A stretch of DNA of 64,000 nt, from positions 1 to 64,000 of the forward strand of contig JAJDBB010000122.1 in assembly GCA_029261555.1 (NCBI GenBank). Direction: 5' to 3'. Within the stretch, counting starts at the first letter, position 1. Every line of letters begins with the position of its first letter. The position numbers were made by a program, and so were the translations under genes. Shown one piece after another: positions 47,312 through 55,306 of this stretch. The notes under the pieces are model-generated. The model made no database searches and was not told the DNA's origin. It worked only from the letters and a program-made list of their open reading frames with translations. Source of the stretch: Nitrospinaceae bacterium (GTDB taxonomy: Bacteria > Nitrospinota > Nitrospinia > Nitrospinales > JACRGP01).

Positions 47312-48838
47312 TCAACGCTCCGAGGGTGGGAGCAATCGATAGGCCCAAATGCCGAAGGTCCGCTCAATTTTATAAAATATCCGGATTGTCAGGCCCATCG
47401 TTTGACACAGGATTTTCATTAAAAATGTTTTTCCTCCCGGCGGGGAATCCGGTTGCGGTTGCATTTGTCTTCGGTGGGCTTCCAGGAATGTATGAGCGTT
47501 GCGCGCGGCAATGATCGTACTCCGGAGCAGAAAAATAAAGAAATACTTGAACAGCGCCGCTCCGCCTTTTTCAGCTCGCACGGCGCGGACCCGCTTGAGG
47601 TAATAGGCGGGATGGGTGAAGGTTATTTTTTCTATTAATAAGGGTTTGTCCAGGCGCTTCTCGGCCTTGCGGCAAAAGCCCTTCAGGGGTTCCACGGCCC
47701 GCGCCCAGGAAAATTCGTCGCGATGTTTTCGAATATTCTCTTTAAACGCGTCCAGGGAAATTTCACCGGCCGCAATTTTCAGGATTTTATCCGCCAAGCC
47801 TTCCGGGTCGTTGTAATCCACGGTCAGCCCGAATTCTTTTTCCTCAACCAGATCGCTCAAGGCTCCGCCGCGAGTGGTGAGAATGGGCAGTTCCGCCCAG
47901 ATATAATCCATGATCCGGCTGCGATAGGAGAAATCCGTTTCGATTGAAGCGGGATGAGTGTTGAGACCTATATCAGACTCCAGCAAGTAGTCTGCGCGGT
48001 CGGCGTAAGCCACCCAGTCGTTAAAGAAAATCGACTTGGCGGTGAGTCCCAGAGAATCGGATAGAGCGATGGTCTCGGAGATGGAACTCATGACCACCGC
48101 CGCGTTGGGATATTTGCATCCCATGAAAAACAGTTTTACCTTTGGGTTTTTCTTCGCAACAATATCCATGGCCCGCACGGCGGTTAAGGGGTCCAGCCAG
48201 TCGTAAATCCCTCCGCCCCAGAGAAGGACAAAATCGTCTTTTTCAATTCCCGGATAAGCGCCTTTGAGCGCCGGCTTTTTTTTCTCCGGTGGCTGGGAGG
48301 GAAGACCGAAGGGAACCAGGTCGATGATCGAACGCAGGGTCCTGTCTTCGGCGAATGTCAGCGGATTGATCCGGTTTCCGGAGATGAGCATTCCCAACCA
48401 CATGCCTCTTTGGAAGTCGTCGGCGCAAATGAAAAAATCTCCCAAACTCATTTGCAGGGCAAAGCAGTCAATCAATTCATCAAAGGTTTCTTTTTGCTTC
48501 TTCGGTTGTTGGCCTTGATTCAGTTCCAGGTACTCAAAAATTACAGGATCGTAAATATCCAGAACCAGGGCGGCGGGAGTATTTTTCAAAAAAGGGTAAT
48601 ACGGTAGAAGGAACCCCGCCAGAATCACCGCGTCGTGCGAGGCGCAAAGCTGTTTCAGGACGCCGGGGTTGTATTGCGCGAATTTAAAGGGTTCGTTTTC
48701 CAGCTCCATTCCACCGGGAACGGCCAGGGTCGTCTGAAATTCGGGACCCAGCGCTCGAGCGATTTCCAGCATGCGGATAGGCGGTCCGGCCATGTTGGTC
48801 TGGATGGGTTCGTGAGAAACGACCAAAACTTTTTTCAT
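47312..48838 (-). CDS. Family 4-like glycosyltransferase
   Basis: MKKVLVVSHEPIQTNMAGPPIRMLEIARAL; FVLLWGGGIYDWLDPLTAVRAM; LNTHPASIETDFSYRSRIMDYIWAELPILTTRGGALSDLV. Confidence 0.9.
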   Translation of the reverse strand: MKKVLVVSHEPIQTNMAGPPIRMLEIARALGPEFQTTLAVPGGMELENEPFKFAQYNPGVLKQLCASHDAVILAGFLLPYYPFLKNTPAALVLDIYDPVIFEYLELNQGQQPKKQKETFDELIDCFALQMSLGDFFICADDFQRGMWLGMLISGNRINPLTFAEDRTLRSIIDLVPFGLPSQPPEKKKPALKGAYPGIEKDDFVLLWGGGIYDWLDPLTAVRAMDIVAKKNPKVKLFFMGCKYPNAAVVMSSISETIALSDSLGLTAKSIFFNDWVAYADRADYLLESDIGLNTHPASIETDFSYRSRIMDYIWAELPILTTRGGALSDLVEEKEFGLTVDYNDPEGLADKILKIAAGEISLDAFKENIRKHRDEFSWARAVEPLKGFCRKAEKRLDKPLLIEKITFTHPAYYLKRVRAVRAEKGGAALFKYFFIFLLRSTIIAARNAHTFLEAHRRQMQPQPDSPPGGKTFLMKILCQTMGLTIRIFYKIERTFGIWAYRLLPPSER

Positions 48839-49116
48839 TTTTTGCGATCGACAAGCTGTGGGGAATTTTCGAGGTAACCTCTTATAAATAGACTGAATAG
48901 CAAGGAATCCGCCAAAAATCAAGGCGCAAATTAGCGTGACAACCTTCGACGCTTCCAAAAATGTTCCGAAAGCAATTGCCTGAATTAGCTTGGTCTTACT
49001 TCATTCGACCCCTTTACAATTGAAAGTCCGAAAGTTGCAGGATTTAATTTTTCCGCTCCTGCGTTGCGTGGTTTGCACGGACGAAGATACTTTGGAACTT
49101 TAAAAAAGTAAAATCG

Positions 49117-49899
49117 TCAAAGGATAATGCTAAGGCAGGTGACGCCTGCGTCGGCTTTTTCAAACTCCCCGATATCGACAGCGTCGACGTTGAAACCGCA
49201 ACGCCGAATTTCCTCCGCCAAGCGCGGATAACCCTCGGGAAAAATCACCCGGTCGCCCAGCGTTAAACAATTCGCGCTTTCATCCGGCGCCGCTTCAATC
49301 CATTCAAATTTTCCAAACGGTTCGACGTCGACCTTGTCCGGCGCGATCAGCAAAATGCCCCGGCCCAGGTAAGACACGGAGCTTTTCAAATGCAGTCCGC
49401 CCTTCACGGCGACCGGGCGGAAAGGTCCGGCATAATTTTTTTCGAGGAAGGTCAAGGCCGCAGGGTTGGTGCGCGAGGATTGCCCGACGTACAGCGCGCC
49501 GTCGATATTCAAGACGTCGCCGCCGTCGACGAACGCCGGAGGCGGGATGGGTTCAACCTTGCGATAACGCCGGAGCGCCGTTGAAACGGATTCCGCCTCC
49601 CCGCGCCGACTATCCGCCCCCATGGAGCACAGCCACGCCCGGTCGCCCGCAACGATAGCGGTATCCTCCACAAACGGGCCGTCGGGAAAGTCTTCCATCG
49701 GGTCCAGCGAAACGATATCCAAACCGGCGCGCCGCAAGGCCGCGACATAGCCCCTATGCTGGGCGAGCGCCTTGGAGCCATCGATGGAATTTTTTTCCGG
49801 ATGGGTCGAAAGAGCTTTGGAAAAGGATTTGCCCGGTTCCCGGACAATGGCCAGCGTGACGCTGGACTCAGTAAGCGCGACTTTTGATGGAGAGCGCAT
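49117..49899 (-). CDS. Dimethylarginine dimethylaminohydrolase family protein
   Basis: LAIVREPGKSF; FPDGPFVEDTAIV; FVDGGDVL; GGLHLKSSVSYLG; ANCLTLGDRVIFPEGYP; C-terminal Cys in AGVTCLS. Confidence 0.9.
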   Translation of the reverse strand: MRSPSKVALTESSVTLAIVREPGKSFSKALSTHPEKNSIDGSKALAQHRGYVAALRRAGLDIVSLDPMEDFPDGPFVEDTAIVAGDRAWLCSMGADSRRGEAESVSTALRRYRKVEPIPPPAFVDGGDVLNIDGALYVGQSSRTNPAALTFLEKNYAGPFRPVAVKGGLHLKSSVSYLGRGILLIAPDKVDVEPFGKFEWIEAAPDESANCLTLGDRVIFPEGYPRLAEEIRRCGFNVDAVDIGEFEKADAGVTCLSIIL

Positions 49900-50036
49900 A
49901 GGCTTTGGTGCGTTTGAATATTGAATAGCGCCTTTGCCGGCCCACTGGCAATGTTAACGGTAGGGAGAAATCGATAGCGTCGTTATCGATTCAGAAGAGA
50001 TCGTCCATCCGCCACTATTGCCTCCACGGCGAGTGG
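49851..50036. repeat. Dispersed palindrome-capped repeat overlapping the DDAH 5' end
   Basis: CCAGCGTGACGCTGGACTCAGTAAGCGCGACTTTTGATGGAGAGCGCATAGGCTTTGGTGCGTTTGAATATTG aligns with 50471 onward; right cap CCACGGCGAGTGG (50024-50036). Confidence 0.7.
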
Positions 50037-50046
50037 CGCCTCGCGA

Positions 50047-50361
50047 TCACAGAGAATTCAAGTCGTTGATGTATTCCGCATCGGGATCGACGTACATGGC
50101 CGCCACGCGGTAAGGATAGTCCGGGTCGCCCGTGGGGAAACAACGCAGAGATTCGGCTTCGATTTCGGTTTCCTGGAATTTTGTGCAACCGGGGAACATA
50201 ACGTAAAAGTGGGCGGATTCCGGAAATTCCTCTTCGGAGAGCAGGCAAATTCCGCCGACGCTCACGTCGATAATTTCCGCCAGGCCCAGGCTGGATTCGT
50301 CCGCAAGGGAGACCTTGCGTTTGACCTCTATTCTCGGGAAGACTCTTTTATCGTTGCTCAT
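50047..50361 (-). CDS. PilZ domain protein
   Basis: MSNDKRVFPRIEVKRKVSLADESSLGLAEIIDVSVGGICL. Confidence 0.88.
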   Translation of the reverse strand: MSNDKRVFPRIEVKRKVSLADESSLGLAEIIDVSVGGICLLSEEEFPESAHFYVMFPGCTKFQETEIEAESLRCFPTGDPDYPYRVAAMYVDPDAEYINDLNSL

Positions 50362-50470
50362 GGGAACGTGCTTGCCGGCGCTGGCTAACGAATCAGAATA
50401 GTTATTTGGCTGTTAAGATTTTAAGGTGAGATTTTATCGACTTCGAGGGCAAAATCAAGACATAAAATCG

Positions 50471-50630
50471 CCAGCGTGACGCTGGACCCAATAGGTGTGG
50501 ATTGTATGGAGAAGCTACACGCTGTGGTGAGCTTGCAATTCAAATACAATATGGAAAGTTCGACAAGTTGGCGTTTTCGAGTTGGGAATAATTTCTCAGT
50601 GTCAACTATCGGCTCCGGCGCCTCGCCGGC
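50471..50630. repeat. Dispersed palindrome-capped repeat, long form
   Basis: CCAGCGTGACGCTGG ... CCGGCGCCTCGCCGG; body as in 232-393. Confidence 0.8.
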
Positions 50631-50633
50631 CGA

Positions 50634-50903
50634 TTAGGCCACCACGCTGATTCTGGCCCCGCGTTGGTCTTCCGGGGGGAAAAGGACGTTGGGTTCGGAT
50701 TCGGGGGCGACGGTTTCCTTGACAAACCCGGTCAGGGGCACCTCGGGCGTGGCGGCGCTCAGTTGCGGCGCAGGCGTCGTGTTGGGCTGGATCTCAACCG
50801 TGCCCTGCGGACCGGCGCCGTTGTTGATCGTCACCCCGGTAGATCGATTCAGTTCCGATAATCGCGACTTGCCATTCAAATCGCCGACGCCCTGGATTTC
50901 CGG
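50634..50903 (-). CDS. Small hypothetical protein
   Basis: MPEIQGVGDLNGKSRLSELNRSTGVTINNGAGPQGTVEI..; weak coding evidence only. Confidence 0.45.
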   Translation of the reverse strand, partial: PEIQGVGDLNGKSRLSELNRSTGVTINNGAGPQGTVEIQPNTTPAPQLSAATPEVPLTGFVKETVAPESEPNVLFPPEDQRGARISVVA

Positions 50904-51177
50904 CATAGTTAATACTCCCTGAACGCAAAACAATCCTGCGGCCCCGCCAACGGGCGCCGACCGCTAACCGTTTTGGAAAATTGTCTTCCCTGATTAAAAT
51001 TTATAGACCGCCGCCCCTTTTGTCAATACTCCTTCATAAGATTGATTTTCAGCCGCTTGGCGGCCCAAAGGAATCAAAAAACGCTACACAACCCTGCCTG
51101 CCTGTGCCAAAATGGATCTAGTTGTTATTATGCCTGTTAGGCAAACCGATTTACACCCGACGAAAGCAAACGCAATC

Positions 51178-52044
51178 ATGAGCGTCGATATCAACGACCT
51201 GGTTTTAGGCGATATTCAACTTTCCTCCCTGCCGGAAGTTTTTTATCAACTGAAGGAAGCGCTGGAGACGCCGGACGTCTCGTTCGACGAGATTGGCGAG
51301 ATCATTAAAAACGATCCGCCGCTGACGGCGCGGATGCTGAAAATCGTTAACAGTTCCTTTTACGGATTTCCCCAGGAAATCGAAACCCTGCCGCACGCGC
51401 TTTCGATCATCGGCATCAACCAGCTTTCGGACCTGGTATTCGCCACCACGGTGCTGGGCCGCTTCACGGGCGTGCCGCCGGAGGTCATCAACGTGAAAGC
51501 TTTCTGGAAGCACAGCATCTGTTGCGGGCTGGGCGCGCGGGTGATCGGGTCCATGCTGGAAGGTTACAACGACGACATAATTGTGGGCCGCCTGTTCATC
51601 GCGGGGCTGTTGCACGACATCGGCAGACTCGTTATCTGCAAACGCTTGCCCGACGAAGCCCGACAGGCTTTCCAGTTGTGCCAGGAAGAAGGCATTCTGT
51701 TAGTGGAAGCGGAGCAGGAAGTGTTCGGGCTCGACCACGCCCAGGTAGGCATGGAGCTTTTAAAAGCCTGGAACCTACCGCCTAAATTGATCAACATCGT
51801 CCAACACCACCACGACCCCAACCAATTCGGCAGCGACGACAAGGAAGCCGGCATCTTGTACGGCGCGGACGTCATCGCCTACTCGCTGGGCCTGGTGGGA
51901 AGCGGCGAATGCCATCCGCCGAAAATCAACGACGTCGATTGGAAAAGCCTCGGACTGAACCCCGGCCAAGACATGCCCAAGGTCTTGAACCAGATCAAAA
52001 ACCAGTTCAACGAAACCGCCAAAACCTTCCTGCAAGGCGTCTAA
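51178..52044 (+). CDS. HDOD domain protein
   Basis: LSSLPEVFYQLKEALETPDVSFDEIGEIIKNDPPLTARMLKIVNSSFYGFP; GLLHDIGRLVI. Confidence 0.93.
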   Translation: MSVDINDLVLGDIQLSSLPEVFYQLKEALETPDVSFDEIGEIIKNDPPLTARMLKIVNSSFYGFPQEIETLPHALSIIGINQLSDLVFATTVLGRFTGVPPEVINVKAFWKHSICCGLGARVIGSMLEGYNDDIIVGRLFIAGLLHDIGRLVICKRLPDEARQAFQLCQEEGILLVEAEQEVFGLDHAQVGMELLKAWNLPPKLINIVQHHHDPNQFGSDDKEAGILYGADVIAYSLGLVGSGECHPPKINDVDWKSLGLNPGQDMPKVLNQIKNQFNETAKTFLQGV

Positions 52045-52302
52045 CCAGGCAAGCGCCTGGAGGCAATAGGTGGGGCTTGTAAGGAAAAGCTACAGGTTGT
52101 GGTGAGCTTGCAACCCGAACCCGAACACAAAACGAAAGTTCGGCAGGCTAGAGTTCGAATCAAGAGAATTTATCAATCGCCAACCGTTACCACCGGCGGT
52201 ACGCCGGCGCCGGGAGGCAATTCGTGTAACGTTTAAGGGAAACGGTTCAAGGTTCGGTGAGCTTGCGTCTCGAACCCTGCCCCCACGGCGAGTGGCAGGC
52301 AA
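52045..52302. repeat. Two dispersed palindrome-capped repeats in tandem
   Basis: CCAGGCAAGCGCCTGG (52045-52060) directly after TAA; CCGGCGGTACGCCGG (52193-52207); second short body; CCCACGGCGAGTGGCAGGC. Confidence 0.85.
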
Positions 52303-52322
52303 ATCCCTCACATATCAATATA

Positions 52323-52649
52323 ATGGCCAAGAAAAAAATAAGAATTGGAATTGGCCTTTTCGTTGTCCTTATGGCCGTGGGATACCCGTTTTTTAAAATG
52401 AATTGGGCCGAGGCGCAGGTTCACAAATTTTGCTCGGAAATAAATATCGGGGATCCCGTTAAAGGTTTGAAAGCCAAAGCCGAAAAATTTGGCTTGAAAC
52501 TTCGCGACCGTCCGTCCTACAAAAAAGATAAAAAAGTTTATCCCGCTAAAGTTCTTGTATGGGAAGGATGGGCGTATGCCAGATATTTTTGCGATATTGA
52601 ACACGACGGAAAATCTGTCATTGCGTCAAAAGAAACTTTCCTGGATTAA
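52323..52649 (+). CDS. Hypothetical exported protein
   Basis: MAKKKIRIGIGLFVVLMAVGYPFFKMNWAEAQVHKFC; N-terminal hydrophobic segment. Confidence 0.55.
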   Translation: MAKKKIRIGIGLFVVLMAVGYPFFKMNWAEAQVHKFCSEINIGDPVKGLKAKAEKFGLKLRDRPSYKKDKKVYPAKVLVWEGWAYARYFCDIEHDGKSVIASKETFLD

Positions 52650-52651
52650 AA

Positions 52652-53278
52652 TCATTCAATTAAAACCTGCAAGAAAGACAGGATCGCTGCGGCGACAAAA
52701 ATCATAAACAACAATCCGATCCAAACTATTTTACCGAACACAGGATGAGCGGAGGGGGTTGGCCAATCGTTCAGCATAAACGAAAACTTGACCCCCGTTG
52801 TCGGCGCCCAGTCCAGATTCCAAAACATTCCCGCCAATATGTAAAGAACCGACGAGGCGAATAGATTCGGCAGCCAGGTTAACGGATAGAAACCGTCCCG
52901 AATCAAAAGGTATAAATCGTAAGACCAGCTTGCTGAAAACAACCAAAAACAAACGGCAACGTATATTTCTTTAAGGCCCGCCTTTTTGCGTAACGCCTGG
53001 TAGAAAACCCCTATCGCCCAAGGGGCCGTGGCAAAGGTTAAAATCGACATGAATAACGCATCGACATAATCCCAGGTGGGATCCACGGTAAAGGGAGCGA
53101 TCAGGGTAATTCCCGTAGCGGCAATAATGAAGGTGACAATTTTCCAGGGCCGTAGGAGAAAAGACCAGTAATTTTTTTTAGCGATTATAAAATCGCCTGG
53201 GTTTTTAAGAAAAACGGCTATGGCGATAAACAGAGCCGTCACCCAAACCGCTATATAAAATTTGATCAGGGGATCCAT
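52652..53278 (-). CDS. Hypothetical polytopic membrane protein
   Basis: 208 aa with multiple TM segments. Confidence 0.65.
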   Translation of the reverse strand: MDPLIKFYIAVWVTALFIAIAVFLKNPGDFIIAKKNYWSFLLRPWKIVTFIIAATGITLIAPFTVDPTWDYVDALFMSILTFATAPWAIGVFYQALRKKAGLKEIYVAVCFWLFSASWSYDLYLLIRDGFYPLTWLPNLFASSVLYILAGMFWNLDWAPTTGVKFSFMLNDWPTPSAHPVFGKIVWIGLLFMIFVAAAILSFLQVLIE

Positions 53279-53282
53279 ATGA

Positions 53283-53566
53283 TATTGCCGGTTTGTCGCC
53301 GATAAAATCGCCGGTCAAAACTACGAGGTCCGGCTTTTGATTCGTAGCGATCTCGACGGTCCGGGCAATATACTCCTGACTGACGATGGAGGAGGAGTGA
53401 AGGTCGCTGAGCTGGGCTGTTTTTAGCCCGCGAAAGGGCGCGGGGATATTGGGGTTTTGATTCGGACCTTGTTGAGTTGGGTTGGGCCGAGGGAAGCGTT
53501 GTAGACGCTTTTGCCGATCCCCGCCGCAGACAAAGCGATAATGCCGAGCAGACCTTGCAGAAACCG
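53283..53566 (-). pseudogene. Metallophosphoesterase (YkuE-like) N-terminal remnant, frameshifted and truncated
   Basis: Minus strand PFRGLKTAQLSDLHSSSIVSQEYIARTVEIATNQKPDLVVLTGDFIGDK, with upstream segment GLLGIIALSAAGIGKSVYNASLGPTQLNKVRIK in another frame. Confidence 0.75.
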
Positions 53567-53647
53567 GGGTAGCCCCCGGGAGCAGAGGTTGTAGTTTGGA
53601 TAATTTTTCTTAAACGGCCAACTGTCAACCGACCGCCGTTGACTATT

Positions 53648-53851
53648 CTATCCCTCGATGCGCGCGAATGCCAGTTCCTTGGCGGCTTTGGTGACGTCTT
53701 CGACAAACTTTTTGAAGGCCATGTCGCCGTCCTTGTGCTGGGTCTGTTTGATCAGCTTTTCCTCGTCGGTGTCGATCGCCAGATCTAGAACGTTGACCCC
53801 CGGCGTAACGTGATGCTTCCTGATTTCCACCCGAATTTCTTTGATGTCCAT
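53648..53851 (-). CDS. Small hypothetical protein
   Basis: MDIKEIRVEIRKHHVTPGVNVLDLAIDTDEEKLIKQTQHKDGDMAFKKFVEDV. Confidence 0.55.
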   Translation of the reverse strand: MDIKEIRVEIRKHHVTPGVNVLDLAIDTDEEKLIKQTQHKDGDMAFKKFVEDVTKAAKELAFARIEG

Positions 53852-53936
53852 TGCGCGCCTCCAAACAACTAGAATTAAATTTTTGCGAGCCAAATAAATA
53901 GCATTTCAACGCCCCAGAATCAAGATCATTTTACCA

Positions 53937-54216
53937 GCGAGGCGCCAAAGCCCGGTCAAAATTGTCAGGCTGAGTCCTTCGACAAGCTCGGGGTTACATA
54001 TTTATGCCTAACATTTGAAAGGGATTGTGTTTGGCAGTAGAGAATAAACGAAAGTATGGTTAGCGGCTTAAAGAGGGGAGTTCAATCGCCAGCTATCGGG
54101 TCCAGCGTCACGCTGGCCAGGCAAGCGCCTGGAGGCAGATAGTGGAACGTTTAAGGGAAACGGTTTAAGTATTGGTGAACTCGCAACTCCAACTCTCCCA
54201 CCGGGCGTTGCCCGGC
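53937..54216. repeat. Composite of dispersed palindromic repeats downstream of flagellin
   Basis: Caps CCAGCGTCACGCTGG, CCAGGCAAGCGCCTGG, CCGGGCGTTGCCCGG (54201-54215); inverted copy of GACTCAGCCTGACAATT inside. Confidence 0.8.
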
Positions 54217-54221
54217 GCCGG

Positions 54222-55073
54222 TTAGCCCTGGGTATCTAGCAGGCGGCCTACAAGGGATTCGCTTTGCAGGCTTTGTTGAAGAGCGCCGAGTCCGACGCGC
54301 GTTTGCAGGAGGGAGCTTCTCAGATTGGAAATGGTTTCCGCGATATCGGTTCCAGCGATTTCATTTTCCGAGCGCGAGAAATTTTCGATGGAAACTTCCA
54401 GGTTGGCCGACGTCGAACTCAAACGATTCGCCGTAGCTCCCAACTCGCCGCGCGCGGCAGTCACCTGGCTCTGCGCCTGCTCCAACGGCGCCAGCGCGTT
54501 CAACGCCCCCTGCGCGGTGGAAATGTCGAGGGAATCGATTCCCAACGCCTGAGAGCTGGTATCTTCCACCACGTTCAGGTTGATCTGGTTTTCCGGTCCC
54601 GTCCCGGTCCCCACTTGAATATTGACCTGATTGGCCGAGTTGGCTCCCAGGTTCCCGTCCAGCAGACTCTGGCCGTTAAACTCCGCCGAGCCGGAGATAC
54701 GGTCGATCTCGTCGCTGATGGAGGTGAATTCGTTGTTGAGGGTCTGGCGTTGGGCGTCGCTCAGGGTTCCGTTGCTCGCCTGAATGGCCAACTCGCGACC
54801 GCGCGCGACCAAGTCGGAAACCGTGGACAAACCCGCGTCTGCGGTGTTCAGGAAATTGGCGCCTGCCGAGGTGTTCTCCGCCGCCTGCGACAAGGCCGCG
54901 ATCTCCGAGCGCAACTGGCTGGCCAGGGAGTTACCCGCAGGGTCGATCCCCGCGCTCGTCAGACGGTTGCCGGAACCGATTTGCGACAAGCTGGTGTTGG
55001 AATTAGAACGGCTGTTTTCCACGGAACGCAAAATCGTCTGGTTGATCGCGCTCAATCCTATTTCCTGGGCCAT
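54222..55073 (-). CDS. Flagellin
   Basis: N-terminal GLSAINQTILRSVENSRSNSNTSLSQIGSGNRLTSAGIDPAG..; C-terminal ENFSRSENEIAGTDIAETISNLRSSLLQTRVGLGALQQSLQS. Confidence 0.9.
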   Translation of the reverse strand: MAQEIGLSAINQTILRSVENSRSNSNTSLSQIGSGNRLTSAGIDPAGNSLASQLRSEIAALSQAAENTSAGANFLNTADAGLSTVSDLVARGRELAIQASNGTLSDAQRQTLNNEFTSISDEIDRISGSAEFNGQSLLDGNLGANSANQVNIQVGTGTGPENQINLNVVEDTSSQALGIDSLDISTAQGALNALAPLEQAQSQVTAARGELGATANRLSSTSANLEVSIENFSRSENEIAGTDIAETISNLRSSLLQTRVGLGALQQSLQSESLVGRLLDTQG

Positions 55074-55306
55074 GACAGTCCCTCGGTGATGGGGGTTTTA
55101 AGGCGCCGAAATTTCGCTAGCTTGAATAAATAAAGTAACGCCAAACTCAGAATTTGTCAATTTGCCGGTAAATGATGGGTTTAATATACTGAAAAGGGCT
55201 TGATGGAAAATATTGCTAATTCTATATTTTTATATAGAATTACAAATGATATCTATTTCAAAGCTGTTGTTTTTTTCCAAGAGGCTATGAAAGAAGGGGG
55301 CAAAAA

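Noticed and set aside
53266-53706. 146 aa minus-strand ORF
   Set aside because: Different frame from the metallophosphoesterase remnant and crosses a repeat; no family features.
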